This document shows positions 26,189 through 35,492 of a stretch of 64,000 bases of DNA, one piece after another. How positions within the stretch are numbered: position 1 is the stretch's first letter; every line of letters starts with the position of its first letter. The stretch comes from Devosia sp. (GTDB lineage Bacteria; Pseudomonadota; Alphaproteobacteria; Rhizobiales; Devosiaceae). The translations under genes were made by a program, and so were the position numbers. The notes under the pieces were generated by a model. It saw only the letters and a program-made list of their open reading frames with translations, searched no databases and was not told where the DNA came from. The stretch lies in contig JADGNE010000046.1 in assembly GCA_015234425.1 (NCBI GenBank), forward strand, positions 62,001 to 126,000. Reading direction: 5' to 3'.

Positions 26189-26503
26189 GGGTGGCCCCCC
26201 CCAATCACTCTACTCATCTCCGCAAGTATATCACTGGACGGAGTGATAGTCTTCACTTGGAGTAGCCGAGTAAAATTCGGCCCTTCTACCGTGTGCACTG
26301 ATGACTGTGGCAGTAGTCGGGTTTTCACGTGCCGCTGTATATGCAGAGCCGGATTCTGGTCGCAGCCCGCTAAGGCTCATTGCCATAAGCCAATCTGCAC
26401 GCCACTTCATGCGCGCGGCGGGGCTGGGCCCTTCGAGCATAGCTCTTCGGGCCTGATCCGCTAAAATCGCTCCACCGGAGCGATTTTGCCTTTGGCACGC
26501 GGA
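26189..26503. other. Intergenic stretch with no convincing gene
   Basis: These 315 bases separate the AT-rich membrane-protein gene from polA. A 69-codon frame on the - strand exists but lacks a ribosome-binding site and recognisable sequence. The right end holds the polA terminator. A wider dyad, CTGATCCGC at 26453-26461 and GCGGATCAG at 26499-26507, reaches into the polA stop codon. Confidence 0.5.
26463..26486 (-). terminator. Intrinsic terminator of polA
   Basis: The perfect 11-bp stem AAAATCGCTCC/GGAGCGATTTT has a short loop. It lies about 20 bases beyond the polA stop on the - strand, with the T-rich arm as the tract. Confidence 0.75.
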
Positions 26504-29419
26504 TCAGTGCGCCTCATCCCAATTCTTGGCTGCATGTGCATCCACCTGGATCGGCACGGTTAGGCGCACGGCCGGTTCCGCTGCTGTTTCCATGACCCTC
26601 TTAATTACCGGGATGGCCTGATCTTCGGTGCCTTCGGGGACCTCAAAAATCAGTTCGTCATGCACCTGTAAGAGCATGTCGGCGTCGATGCCGGCCTTTT
26701 GCAGTTCGGGCTCCATGCGGATCATGGCGCGGCGGATGATGTCGGCGGCAGAGCCCTGGATCGGGGCGTTGATGGAGGCGCGTTCGACAAAGCTGCGCTC
26801 GGACGGATTGCCCGAATTGGCATTGGGGAACTGGATCTTTCGGCCAAAGATCGTGGTGACATGGCCTTCGGCCTTCACCCGCATTTTCTGGGCATCCATA
26901 TAGTCCTTGATGCCCGGGAAACGCTCGAAATAGGTCTTGATATAGTCGCCAGCCTCGCCGCGGGCGATGCCGAGCTGGTTGGCCAGGCCAAAGGCGGAAA
27001 TGCCGTAGATGATGCCAAAATTGATCGCCTTGGCGCGGCGGCGCACTTCGCTGGGCATGTCCTTGACCGGGACATTGAACATCTCCGACGCCGTCATGGC
27101 GTGAATGTCGAGCCCTTCCTCAAAGGCGTCCTTGAGCGCCTGGATATCGGCGATGTGGGCGAGAACGCGCAGCTCGATCTGCGAATAGTCGGCCGAGATC
27201 AGCACCTTGCCCGGCGCAGCCACGAAGGCGGCGCGGATCTTTCGGCCGTCGGCAGTGCGGACCGGAATGTTTTGCAGGTTCGGCTCATTGGACGAGAGGC
27301 GCCCGGTGAGCACGCTCGCCTGCTGGTAGGAAGTGTGCACCCGGCCGGTGCGCTGGTTGATATAGCTGGGCAGGGCGTCGGTATAGGTGCCCTTGAGCTT
27401 GGTCAGCTGCCGCCAGTCGACAATGGTGCGCGCCAGCGGGACGCCCTTGAGGGCCAGGTCTTCGAGCACATCGGCGCCGGTCGACCAGGCGCCGGTCTTG
27501 GTCTTGGTGCCGCCCTCGATCTGCATCTTTTCAAAGAGGATTTCGCCGAGCTGTTTGGGCGAGCCGAGATTAAAGCTCTGGCCGGCAAGCTCATGCGCCT
27601 CGGCCTCGAAGGCGGCGGCGCGCTGGGCAAAATCACCCGAGAGACGGGCGAGGATTTGACGGTCGACGGTGATCCCGCGCGCTTCCATACGGGCGAGCAC
27701 CGGGGCGAGCGGCCGCTCCAGCGTTTCATAGAGCGTCGTGGCGTTTTCGGCCGACAGGCGCGGCTTCAGCACATGCCAGAGCCGCAGGGTAATGTCGGCG
27801 TCCTCGGCGCCATAGCGGGCGGCCTCGGGGATTTCGAGCTGGTCAAAGGTCTTCTGGTTCTTGCCGGTGCCGGCAAGGGCGGTGAAGGTGATGGTCTTGT
27901 GGTCGAGCCAGTGATCGGCCAGCACGTCGAGGCCATTATAGCGCGGGCCATCGAGGGCATAGGAGATGAGCATGGTGTCATCGATCGGCGCCATGGCGAT
28001 GCCGTAGCGGGCAAAGATCTCGACGTCATATTTGGTGTTCTGGCCGATCTTGAGGATCGAGCGCGCCTCGAGCACGGGCTTGAGGGCATCGAGCACATCG
28101 CGGATGGGCAATTGCCCCTCGACCAGCCCGCCGCCGGACAAAAGGTCGCCGGCCTTGGCGTGGCCAACCGGAATATAGGCGCCTTCCCCGATCTGGGTGG
28201 AGAGACAGACGCCGACGAGATCGGCCGATTGCGGATCGAGCCCGGTGGTCTCGGTGTCGATGGCGACATGGCCGACATCGACGATCTTTGCCACCCAGGC
28301 CGCGAGCTGCTCAGGCGTGGTGATGGTTTCGTAGGCGTCGTAATTGACCGGAATGGCCTTTACGCGGTCATGCTCTTCTGCGGCGAGACGCGCCGGGCCA
28401 GTGCCGGGCACGACATTGGCAGCGAGCTTGGCCTTAGCCACAGAGAGCGTCGTCGACTTGAGCGAGGCGGGAGCCGAGGCGCCACCGGCGCGCAGATCGG
28501 GGTCGGCTTCAAAGTCGTCGGGATTGGCGTCGAGCAGGCCGGCGAGGCGCTTGGTGATGGTGGCAAATTCCATCGCCTTGAGGAACGGGAACAGCGCCGA
28601 CGGGCTCATCGGCTGGCGCACGAGCCCGTCGAGGTCGATCTCGACCGGGACGGCGCGTTCGAGCGTCACCAGCGTCTTGGAAATCCGGGCGAGATCGGCA
28701 TTGTCGATCAGCTTCTGCCGGCGGGCAGGCTGCTTGATCTCGCCGGCGCGCTCGAGCAGGGTTTCGAGATCGCCATAGGTATTGATGAGTTCGGCCGCGG
28801 TTTTGACGCCAATGCCGGGCACGCCGGGGACATTGTCGACGCTGTCGCCACAGAGCGCCTGCACGTCCACGACCTTGTCCGGGGAAACGCCGAATTTGGC
28901 GAACACTTCATCCGGGCCGATCCAGCGCAGCGGCGGCTGGCCGGGGCGGGGAATGGTGTCGAGCAGGCGGATCGAGCCATCCGGCTCGACCAGCTGCATC
29001 AGATCCTTGTCCGATGAGGCGATGGTCACCTTCATGCCGGCATCGCGCGCCATGCAGGCATAGGTGGCCATGATGTCGTCGGCCTCCCAGCCCTCCATTT
29101 CAATGGAGGGAATGGAGAAGGCGCGCGTCGCCGAGCGGGTGAGCGGGAACTGCGGCACCAGCTCTTCGGGCGCCGGCGGGCGCTGGGCCTTGTATTGCGG
29201 GTAGATGTCGTCGCGGAACGTCTTGCCCTTGGCGTCGAAAATGACCGCCATATGGGTTGGGGCATCATCGCCGTCCATGTCCTGCGTCAGCTTGAACAGC
29301 ATGTTGCAGAACCCCTGGACACTCCCCACCGGCAGCCCGTCGGACTTGCGGTTGAGCGGCGGCAGGGCGTGGAAGGCGCGGAAGATATAACCCGAGCCAT
29401 CAACGAGCAGCAGATGCAT
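26504..29419 (-). CDS. polA: DNA polymerase I
   Basis: A 971-residue three-domain polymerase for Okazaki-fragment processing and repair. The 5'-3' exonuclease domain begins LLLVDGSGYIFRAFHALPPL and includes WEADDIMATYA. The 3'-5' proofreading domain retains the acidic pair in VAIDTETTGLDP (about residue 395). The polymerase domain shows motif A ISADYSQIELRVLAHI, the finger helix RRRAKAINFGIIYGIS and motif C LLQVHDELIFEVP. All three activities look intact. AAGGGGAA precedes the ATG. Confidence 0.97.
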   Translation of the reverse strand: MHLLLVDGSGYIFRAFHALPPLNRKSDGLPVGSVQGFCNMLFKLTQDMDGDDAPTHMAVIFDAKGKTFRDDIYPQYKAQRPPAPEELVPQFPLTRSATRAFSIPSIEMEGWEADDIMATYACMARDAGMKVTIASSDKDLMQLVEPDGSIRLLDTIPRPGQPPLRWIGPDEVFAKFGVSPDKVVDVQALCGDSVDNVPGVPGIGVKTAAELINTYGDLETLLERAGEIKQPARRQKLIDNADLARISKTLVTLERAVPVEIDLDGLVRQPMSPSALFPFLKAMEFATITKRLAGLLDANPDDFEADPDLRAGGASAPASLKSTTLSVAKAKLAANVVPGTGPARLAAEEHDRVKAIPVNYDAYETITTPEQLAAWVAKIVDVGHVAIDTETTGLDPQSADLVGVCLSTQIGEGAYIPVGHAKAGDLLSGGGLVEGQLPIRDVLDALKPVLEARSILKIGQNTKYDVEIFARYGIAMAPIDDTMLISYALDGPRYNGLDVLADHWLDHKTITFTALAGTGKNQKTFDQLEIPEAARYGAEDADITLRLWHVLKPRLSAENATTLYETLERPLAPVLARMEARGITVDRQILARLSGDFAQRAAAFEAEAHELAGQSFNLGSPKQLGEILFEKMQIEGGTKTKTGAWSTGADVLEDLALKGVPLARTIVDWRQLTKLKGTYTDALPSYINQRTGRVHTSYQQASVLTGRLSSNEPNLQNIPVRTADGRKIRAAFVAAPGKVLISADYSQIELRVLAHIADIQALKDAFEEGLDIHAMTASEMFNVPVKDMPSEVRRRAKAINFGIIYGISAFGLANQLGIARGEAGDYIKTYFERFPGIKDYMDAQKMRVKAEGHVTTIFGRKIQFPNANSGNPSERSFVERASINAPIQGSAADIIRRAMIRMEPELQKAGIDADMLLQVHDELIFEVPEGTEDQAIPVIKRVMETAAEPAVRLTVPIQVDAHAAKNWDEAH

Positions 29420-29587
29420 GACGATTCCCCTTTGTAAGCGGCCGCAACTCTAATGGCTCGGGAACAAAAGCGGTACCTCATTTTTGCGCCGGACCGGACA
29501 TCCTACCGGGAGAAATACGGAGGCGTTGGCAACTTCCGACCCGCCAGAGCGTTGAATGCATTCGTATATTGTCGTGGAGGCGTGGCC

Positions 29588-29857
29588 ATGGAGATTTTCC
29601 GCAGGGCTGAAGAGTTGCACTGGAACCAGCTCAAGATGCAGGAACAACTGGTCATGCTGGCCATGACGGGCGGGCCGCAAAAGCATGTGGAATGGCGCGT
29701 ACAGCGGACGCTTTGCTACCATCGTCTGGCTGAAATAACGCTGCATGGGCTCCGGCTGACCTGGCAGGGCCGCCAGGTGATGGCCAGGCGCCACGGCTTG
29801 CCGACGGTGGTCGGGCAGGGGCCGAGCCAGTCCGAGCCGATGTATCTCGAAAGCTGA
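29588..29857 (+). CDS. Small hypothetical protein (89 aa)
   Basis: An 89-residue basic protein starting MEIFRRAEELHWNQLKMQEQ, preceded by GGAGG at about eight bases. It has no signal sequence or membrane helix. The sequence looks helical, with clusters of Arg and His (VEWRVQRTLCYHRLAEI). The frame stays open upstream, but the ATG is best supported by the ribosome-binding site. A good terminator follows at 29883. It lies between polA and gcrA on the opposite strand, and I do not recognise a family. Confidence 0.5.
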   Translation: MEIFRRAEELHWNQLKMQEQLVMLAMTGGPQKHVEWRVQRTLCYHRLAEITLHGLRLTWQGRQVMARRHGLPTVVGQGPSQSEPMYLES

Positions 29858-29882
29858 AATCTTCTGGCGACAGACCATAAGA

Positions 29883-29907
29883 AAAGGGCGCCACTGGCGC
29901 CCTTGTT
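29883..29907. terminator. Bidirectional terminator between the 89-aa gene and gcrA
   Basis: The stem AAGGGCGCC/GGCGCCCTT has a 3-base loop, with AAAA on the left and TTGTT on the right. It sits between two converging genes and could serve both. Confidence 0.7.
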
Positions 29908-29929
29908 CATTTCCGGTGCTGAGGAGGCC

Positions 29930-30511
29930 TCAGCGCTTGCGCTTGTCGAGCTGGTGATAGGCGCGACGCGAGTGGAACTCGCAGTATGGGCCGGTCTCCA
30001 GGCTGTGCTGGCCGCAGAAATAAAAATCCTTGGTCAGCGGATCGCCGATTGGCCACTTGCAGGTGTGTTCATTGAGCTGAAGCAGCGACAGGCGCTTGTG
30101 CTCGGGAATAAACAGCTCGGCAGCGGCAGGCGCCACATACATTTCGGTCTCGATCTGGGGGCTGACGGCGAGAGCCGTTGCGCCCATGACCTGGGGACGG
30201 GAAATGGTCGTCTGCGGGCGCGGCTTTGCAGCTGCTGCCATCGGGCTGACGCCCGCCGAAACCGAGGGGCTGGCCGGGCGGCGCGGCGCGGGACGCGCTG
30301 CGGGCCGTGCCCGGGGCGTGGTATTGGTCGGCTTGGCTCGTGCCGACAGCTTGAGGCGGTGAACCTTGCCGATCACGGCATTGCGGGTCACGCCTTCGCC
30401 GAGTTCGCCGGCGATCTGGCTGGCGCTGAGGCCTTCCATCCAGAGCTTCTTCAAAAGCTCGACGCGATCGTCGGTCCAGCCAGCCGGCTGCGTTCCTGAA
30501 ACCATTGTCAA
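29930..30511 (-). CDS. gcrA: Cell cycle regulator GcrA
   Basis: A 193-residue regulator recognised by the N-terminal GWTDDRVELLKKLWMEGLSASQIAGELG and the helix-turn-helix continuation VTRNAVIGKVHRLKLS. A Pro/Ala/Arg-rich linker follows, then a C-terminal sigma-70-interaction region containing CKWPIGDP and FCGQHSLETGPYCEFHSRRAY. GcrA works with RNA polymerase sigma-70 at promoters methylated by CcrM at GANTC. GAGGA spaced seven bases from TTG favours that start. ATG two codons later is possible. Its upstream region is rich in GANTC and holds a CtrA-like box. argD is divergent. Confidence 0.96.
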   Translation of the reverse strand: MTMVSGTQPAGWTDDRVELLKKLWMEGLSASQIAGELGEGVTRNAVIGKVHRLKLSARAKPTNTTPRARPAARPAPRRPASPSVSAGVSPMAAAAKPRPQTTISRPQVMGATALAVSPQIETEMYVAPAAAELFIPEHKRLSLLQLNEHTCKWPIGDPLTKDFYFCGQHSLETGPYCEFHSRRAYHQLDKRKR

Positions 30512-30515
30512 AATA

Positions 30516-30714
30516 GAATCCTCTATTGTGCCGCCAAAGTGGGCTTGGCAGCCTTTACGACTCTACAGCTCGTATGCTGAGCGGGTCCGCCGCACGAAAT
30601 ATCGTGTCCCCCGACAGGATTGAGACTACGCCATCGGGGGAATCGGGATCAAGAGTCGGGGGCGAATTTCCCCGTTTATTCATTGGTTAAAATCGTCTTA
30701 ACAATCCTTGAGTC
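30516..30714. promoter_or_regulatory. Cluster of five GANTC sites and one CtrA-like box upstream of gcrA
   Basis: GAATC at 30516, GACTC at 30559, GAATC at 30640, GAGTC at 30653 and GAGTC at 30710 are CcrM methylation sites packed in 200 bases. Fewer than one would be expected by chance. TTAA-AATCGTC-TTAA at 30687-30701 matches the full CtrA consensus. The region separates gcrA from argD and contains no gene, so it probably controls gcrA. Confidence 0.6.
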
Positions 30715-30887
30715 AAATCAGAGACTTGGCGCGAGTGCGTTGACTTGGCAGACCGAATTCGCCTAATTCTCGTGGCCAAACGCGCGTCCGAACCGGCGCG
30801 TTTTTGGTTTTTGTGGCAGCTTTGCCACGGTTGGTGCCCTGCGGGGTCGCCGCGTGCAAAAAAACGGTTGAGAAAAGGAAACGTCCC

Positions 30888-32087
30888 ATGTCTGCGCTCT
30901 ATGGCACATACGCTCGGTCTGAACTCGCCTTTGAGCGGGGCGAGGGCATGCGCCTTTATGACCAGCAGGGCCGAGACTATCTCGACTTTCATTCCGGCAT
31001 CGCGGTGAACGCCTTGGGCCATGGCGACCCGCATCTGGTGAGCGCCCTCAAGGCTGCTGCCGAAAAGGTCTGGCACACCTCCAACGTCTTCTCCATTCCC
31101 GAGCAGGAACGGCTGGGCCAGCGGCTGGTCGATGCGACCTTTGCCGACAAGGTGTTCTTCACCAATTCGGGCGCCGAGGCGCTTGAGTGCGCCATCAAGA
31201 CGGCGCGCCACTACGCCTTCTCCAAGGGCCAGCCGGATCGCTACGAGATCATCGCCTTCACCGGCGCCTTCCACGGCCGTACGCTCGGCACCATCGCTGC
31301 CGGAGGCAACCCCAGCTACATCGAAGGCTTCGGCCCGGCTGTTGCCGGCTTCAAGCATACTGCGCCGGGCGATCTCGAGGCCGTCAAGGCGCTCGTCGGG
31401 GCGCAGACCTGCGCCATCCTGATCGAGCCCGTGCAGGGCGAAGGCGGCGTGACCGCCATGAGCAATGAATTTTTGCAGGGCCTGCGCCAGATCTGCGACG
31501 AGAACGACCTCGTCCTGATCTTTGACGAAGTCCAGTGCGGTTTCGGCCGGACCGGTCGCTTCTTTGCCCATGAATGGTCGGGTGTGACCCCGGACATCGT
31601 CGCCGTGGCCAAGGCCATTGGTGGCGGCTTCCCGCTGGGCGCCTGCCTTGCCACCGAGGCTGTCGCAGCCTCCATGGTGCCGGGTACCCATGGCTCCACC
31701 TATGGCGGCAATCCGATGGCCTGCGCCGTCGGCAATGCCGTGCTCGATCGCATCCTGGCGCCGGGCTTCCTCGACCAGGTCAACACCATGGGCCAGCGTC
31801 TCGCCTGGCATCTGGGCCAGCTGGCGCAGAAATATCCGGACTATGTGCTCGAGCTGCGCGGCAAGGGTCTCCTTGCCGGCATCAAGATCACCCCGCCCGT
31901 GCGCGATTTCGTCGGTCGCCTGCGCGATGATCACCGGCTGCTGACCATCGGCGCCGGCGACAATGTGCTGCGCCTCCTGCCGCCGCTGATCGTGACCGAA
32001 GCCGACATCGAAGAGGCCATGGCCAAGCTCGGTGCCGCTTTTGACGCCATCGAGGCGGAAACCGCAGCCACGCCATCGGCCAGCTGA
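30888..32087 (+). CDS. argD: Acetylornithine/succinyldiaminopimelate aminotransferase
   Basis: A 399-residue class III PLP aminotransferase of arginine biosynthesis, which converts N-acetylglutamate semialdehyde to N-acetylornithine. Visible are the N-terminal [20 protein letters not shown], the PLP phosphate-binding [11 protein letters not shown], the PLP-stacking AFHGRTLGT, and [14 protein letters not shown] followed by [14 protein letters not shown], where the Lys forms the Schiff base. AAAGGAA lies upstream of the ATG. The following genes argF and hslO form a conserved rhizobial run. Confidence 0.95.
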   Translation: MSALYGTYARSELAFERGEGMRLYDQQGRDYLDFHSGIAVNALGHGDPHLVSALKAAAEKVWHTSNVFSIPEQERLGQRLVDATFADKVFFTNSGAEALECAIKTARHYAFSKGQPDRYEIIAFTGAFHGRTLGTIAAGGNPSYIEGFGPAVAGFKHTAPGDLEAVKALVGAQTCAILIEPVQGEGGVTAMSNEFLQGLRQICDENDLVLIFDEVQCGFGRTGRFFAHEWSGVTPDIVAVAKAIGGGFPLGACLATEAVAASMVPGTHGSTYGGNPMACAVGNAVLDRILAPGFLDQVNTMGQRLAWHLGQLAQKYPDYVLELRGKGLLAGIKITPPVRDFVGRLRDDHRLLTIGAGDNVLRLLPPLIVTEADIEEAMAKLGAAFDAIEAETAATPSAS

Positions 32088-32143
32088 TGATCCTGACCTT
32101 CTATCATTTTGGCCGCCGCCGAGGACGCTGACATGTTTTGTTA

Positions 32144-32168
32144 GCCGCCTGTAAACCATACAGGCGGC
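32144..32168 (+). other. Inverted repeat between argD and argF
   Basis: A perfect 10-bp dyad, GCCGCCTGTA/TACAGGCGGC, has a 5-base loop. No T tract follows, so it may be an RNA-processing or attenuation hairpin, or a protein-binding site in the argD-argF spacer, and not a standard terminator. Confidence 0.45.
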
Positions 32169-32211
32169 ACAGCTACACCCTTGCATTATGCGTCAAAAAG
32201 GAACCCGGCCT

Positions 32212-33144
32212 ATGAACACGACCGGCACCCCCAGGCATTTTCTCTCGATCGACGACTTTTCCTATGAAGAGCTGCGCGGCATGCTCAACCAGGCCTACGC
32301 CCTCAAGGAGCGGCTCAAGGATGGTGATCGCCCGCAGCTTTTGAAAGACAAAGTCCTGGCCATGATTTTCGAGCGCCAGTCGACCCGTACCCGCGTCAGC
32401 TTCGATGTCGGCATGCGCCAGCTCGGCGGCGAAACCATCATGCTCTCCGGCCAGGAGATGCAGCTCAGCCGCGAGGAAACCCTCGCCGACACCGCCAAGG
32501 TCATGAGCCGCTATGTTGATGCCATCATGATCCGCATCCTCAGCCACGCCGATCTGCTCGAGCTGGCCGAAGCGGCCACCGTGCCCGTGATCAATGGCCT
32601 GACGCGCCGCGCCCATCCCTGCCAGATCATGGCTGATCTCATGACCTTTGAAGAGCATCGCGGCGATATCCGCGGCGCCAAGGTCGCCTGGGTCGGGGAC
32701 AGCAATAATGTGCTCCATTCCTGGGTCAACGCAGCCGAGCTCTTCGAATGCGAGCTGACCATCGCCGTTCCGGATGAATACAGCCCGGAAAAAGACCTGA
32801 TGCAGGACATTCGTCGCGCTGGCGACAAGGTGCGCCTCATTGAAGATCCACGCGAAGCCGTCGAAGGCGCCGACCTCGTCATCACCGACACCTGGGTGTC
32901 GATGGGTGACGTCGATGCCGCCGAGCGCCGCCGGGTCTTGAAACCCTACCAGGTGAACACCAATTTGATGTCCTTGGCGAACAAGGATGCCCTGTTCATG
33001 CACTGCCTGCCCGCCCACCGTGGCGATGAGGTGACCGACGAAGTGATCGACGGTCCCCAGTCGGTAGTGTTCGACGAGGCCGAAAATCGCCTGCATGCCC
33101 AGAAAGCAGTATTGTGCTGGGCCTTCGGGGTCGCGACGAACTAG
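32212..33144 (+). CDS. argF: Ornithine carbamoyltransferase
   Basis: A 310-residue OTCase that joins carbamoyl phosphate and ornithine to give citrulline. It contains the carbamoyl-phosphate loop [12 protein letters not shown] near residue 52, the [11 protein letters not shown] motif near 135, [12 protein letters not shown] near 160, the ornithine loop DTWVSMGD, and the catalytic [12 protein letters not shown] chose ATG at 32212 because AAAGGAA lies eight bases upstream. An ATG eight codons earlier has no ribosome-binding site. It follows argD after 124 bases. Confidence 0.96.
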   Translation: MNTTGTPRHFLSIDDFSYEELRGMLNQAYALKERLKDGDRPQLLKDKVLAMIFERQSTRTRVSFDVGMRQLGGETIMLSGQEMQLSREETLADTAKVMSRYVDAIMIRILSHADLLELAEAATVPVINGLTRRAHPCQIMADLMTFEEHRGDIRGAKVAWVGDSNNVLHSWVNAAELFECELTIAVPDEYSPEKDLMQDIRRAGDKVRLIEDPREAVEGADLVITDTWVSMGDVDAAERRRVLKPYQVNTNLMSLANKDALFMHCLPAHRGDEVTDEVIDGPQSVVFDEAENRLHAQKAVLCWAFGVATN

Positions 33145-33179
33145 GCGCTTGTCACTCAAGCGCAGCTGTTCCTGATCAA

Positions 33180-33252
33180 GCCATGCCATCCCCGCGAAAG
33201 CGGGGATCTCTTCTTTAGCCAGAGGAGATCCCGCCGCGCGGGAAGGGTGAGG
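33180..33252. repeat. Palindromic intergenic repeat between argF and hslO
   Basis: CCCCGCGAAAGCGGGGATCTC forms a tight hairpin and is followed by GAGATCCCGCCGCGCGGGA, whose left part pairs with the first arm. Such GCGAAAGC-containing palindromes are frequent in GC-rich Hyphomicrobiales spacers. No coding sequence overlaps it. Confidence 0.55.
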
Positions 33253-33313
33253 GCGCTGGTCGGGTAGCGCGTTGCGGCCGGGAGGCGTAGCCTCAAGGAA
33301 AGTTTTGCCTCTC

Positions 33314-34321
33314 ATGACGACGGATGCCACGACCATGACCGAAAACCTGCTCAGTGCCGTGGGCCTGGATCGCCCGGAAACCGGCGATGACGCCGTGGTG
33401 CCCTTTACGCTCGAAAAACTCGACACACGCGGCCGTTCCGTGCGTCTGGGGCCCGCCCTCGACGCTATCCTGTCGCGCCATGATTACCCCGTTCCGGTCG
33501 CGCGCCTGCTTGGTGAAGCCGTGGTGCTCGCCTCGCTCATCGGCTCGTCGCTGAAGTTCGAGGGCCGCTTTATCCTCCAGACCCAGACCGATGGTCCGGT
33601 CAATCTCATCGTCGTCGACTTTGAGGCACCCGATGGCATTCGCGGCTATGCCCGCTTTGACCGTGACCTGCTGCTCAAGGCTGCCGAAGAGGGCCGCACC
33701 AGTGCGCCCGAGCTGCTGGGCAAGGGCCATCTGGCCATGACCATCGATCAGGGCCAGCACACCGAGCGCTACCAGGGTATCGTTGCGCTCGACGGCAATG
33801 GTTTTGAGGAAGTGGCTCATACCTACTTCCTTCAGTCCGAGCAGATCCCCACCCAGGTGCGGATCGCCGTGGCGCAGATGACCACCAAGGGTGACCATCG
33901 TCCGCGCTGGCGCGCTGGTGGCTTGCTGATCCAGCACCTGCCCCAGAGCGGCATACCGGTGCATACCGACTTGCCGGGCGACGGCAATTTCGACAACAGC
34001 GATACGGCCAATCCGGACGGCTGGAACGAAGCCCGCGCCATGCTGGCGACGGTCGAAGATCTGGAACTGGCGGATCCCGAAGTCTCGCCCGAGCGCCTGT
34101 TGTTCCGGCTCTATCACGAAACCGGCGTGCGGGTGTTCCCGCCGGCCGGCCTTGAGGAGCGCTGCACCTGTTCGGTCGACCGGATCGAGGACATGCTGGC
34201 CAACAGCTTCACCGACGAAGAACGCGAAGACATGGCTGTGGACGGTGAGATCGAAGTGGTCTGTGAGTTCTGCTCGACAGCCTATCGGTTTAACCCACAC
34301 CAATTTCACGCCAAGAACTGA
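33314..34321 (+). CDS. hslO: Hsp33-type redox-regulated chaperone
   Basis: A 335-residue Hsp33 family holdase activated by oxidative unfolding. The core DVVPFTLEKLDTRGR-like start (here AVVPFTLEK) and PVARLLGEAVVLASLIGSSLKFEG are typical. The redox zinc centre is the C-terminal pair CTCSVDRI (CxC) and CEFCSTAY (CxxC). The start is uncertain: ATG at 33314 has AAGGAAA at rather long spacing, and ATG seven codons later is an alternative. Gene order argD-argF-hslO is conserved in rhizobia. A long hairpin terminator follows. Confidence 0.93.
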   Translation: MTTDATTMTENLLSAVGLDRPETGDDAVVPFTLEKLDTRGRSVRLGPALDAILSRHDYPVPVARLLGEAVVLASLIGSSLKFEGRFILQTQTDGPVNLIVVDFEAPDGIRGYARFDRDLLLKAAEEGRTSAPELLGKGHLAMTIDQGQHTERYQGIVALDGNGFEEVAHTYFLQSEQIPTQVRIAVAQMTTKGDHRPRWRAGGLLIQHLPQSGIPVHTDLPGDGNFDNSDTANPDGWNEARAMLATVEDLELADPEVSPERLLFRLYHETGVRVFPPAGLEERCTCSVDRIEDMLANSFTDEEREDMAVDGEIEVVCEFCSTAYRFNPHQFHAKN

Positions 34322-34387
34322 TCTGGCTGAGTAGGATTTCGGGCGTGTTGGGGACGTGTCTAAACCTATGTTAATGCAATGATGCTG

Positions 34388-34432
34388 GACGGCGCAGTAG
34401 GGATAGATTATCCCGGCTGCGCCGTTCTTCGT
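34388..34432 (+). terminator. Intrinsic terminator of hslO
   Basis: The long stem ACGGCGCAG/CTGCGCCGT (34389-34397 with 34417-34425) carries an inner GGATA/TATCC stem and is followed by TCTTCGTTT. Confidence 0.7.
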
Positions 34433-34455
34433 TTAGACGTGCAGGCGTTTTTCGC

Positions 34456-34475
34456 TGGCTGAGATTGCTCAGCAA
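34456..34475 (+). promoter_or_regulatory. Candidate LuxR-binding dyad upstream of luxR
   Basis: TGGCTGAGATTGCTCAGCAA is a 20-base imperfect palindrome (seven of ten positions pair, with a perfect CTGAG/CTCAG core), the size of a lux box. It lies in the 366-base gap between hslO and the likely luxR start. Assignment is by shape and position only. Confidence 0.35.
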
Positions 34476-34687
34476 TCGAATTTACAGGCGATCTGCACGG
34501 GTGATGGAAATCAGTGGTGGCGGAGCGATACGAGACTTTTGTATTGCTTGCTGAAGCCTCTGAAGACTGTTTTGTGAAGTCGACGTTGGAATGAGCAGTG
34601 CCGCGGGGCGGCGTGTATTTTACTCAAGCGTCGATTGAATTGGATCCTGTTGTTTATGGGGGCATCTACAACTTGAATTCTGAACGA

Positions 34688-35392
34688 ATGGCAAGCATCG
34701 AGGCGTTGCAGCGCCAGGATACGGCCGAAGGTGTTCGGAAGGTCTTGCAAAATGCGCTTGAGCGGTACGGCTTTCACCGCTTCGTCATCTCCGGACTTCC
34801 CGACAGTGCAAAAGATATCCGAGAGTATGTCATGCTCTCCGGCTGGGACGACGAGTGGCTGGGGCGCTATACCGAGCGCGACTACTTTTCGGTCGACCCC
34901 TTGGTCCGACACTGCTTTACCACGACACTGCCGTTCGACTGGTCGAGTGCCCGCTACGATCCCGAAAGGGATGTCGGCACGCACAGGATGATGCAGGACG
35001 CCAAGGAATTCGGCATGTCTGATGGCATCTGCGTGCCCTTCCATATGGATGGCGGCATGCAGGCAGCAATGTCGATGAAAGGCGATCCCAAGGCCATCAG
35101 CCCGTCCGAACGGCTCGAATTGCATATGCTGACGGTCTATGCGCTCGGACAATTGCGCTTTCTCAATACGTTCTCGCAGGAGGGCCTGGCTCAGCGCACC
35201 ATCACGCCGCGTGAGGCCGAAATGCTCAAATGGGCAGCCATGGGCAAGACGGCCGGCGAGATCGCCGAGATCACCGGCACCAGCGTGCGCACAGTCAACC
35301 AGCACTGCGAAAATGCCCAGCGGCGGCTCGGGACCCGAAATCGATTGCAGACCGTGGTCGAGGCAATGCGCCGTAACCTAATCACTTTGTGA
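34688..35392 (+). CDS. LuxR-family quorum-sensing transcriptional regulator
   Basis: A regulator of about 234 residues with an N-terminal autoinducer-binding domain and a C-terminal LuxR helix-turn-helix. The four invariant pocket residues of TraR/LuxR are present: Trp and Tyr in EWLGRYTERDYF, Asp in SVDPLV, and Trp in FDWSS. The DNA-binding domain reads LTPREAEML-like (ITPREAEMLKWAAMGKTAGEIA) and SVRTVNQHCENAQRRLG. Intact ligand residues imply acyl-homoserine-lactone binding. The start is uncertain: a GTG at 34598 would add 30 residues. The luxI-like gene follows 100 bases downstream in the same direction. Confidence 0.88.
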   Translation: MASIEALQRQDTAEGVRKVLQNALERYGFHRFVISGLPDSAKDIREYVMLSGWDDEWLGRYTERDYFSVDPLVRHCFTTTLPFDWSSARYDPERDVGTHRMMQDAKEFGMSDGICVPFHMDGGMQAAMSMKGDPKAISPSERLELHMLTVYALGQLRFLNTFSQEGLAQRTITPREAEMLKWAAMGKTAGEIAEITGTSVRTVNQHCENAQRRLGTRNRLQTVVEAMRRNLITL

Positions 35393-35419
35393 TACGCACT
35401 ACCTCCAAAGCGCTTCGAT

Positions 35420-35437
35420 ATTGGGATTTCTGCCAAT
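35420..35437 (+). promoter_or_regulatory. Candidate lux box upstream of luxI
   Basis: ATTGGGATTTCTGCCAAT is an 18-base dyad with perfect ATTGG/CCAAT ends, 55 bases before the luxI start. That is where a LuxR protein would sit to activate its synthase. The two candidate boxes in this locus do not share sequence, which weakens the call. Confidence 0.35.
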
Positions 35438-35492
35438 TTCCGACTTGTGGTAGGCTGTGGCTAATAGGGCAGGCAGTGCGGGGGGCGGTGCT

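Noticed and set aside
26699..29017. 772-codon open frame antisense to polA
   Set aside because: The composition is that of a GC-rich shadow frame, and polA is complete and intact on the other strand.
33180..33252. CRISPR-like repeats
   Set aside because: Only one pair of palindromic arms is present, with no regular spacers or cas genes.
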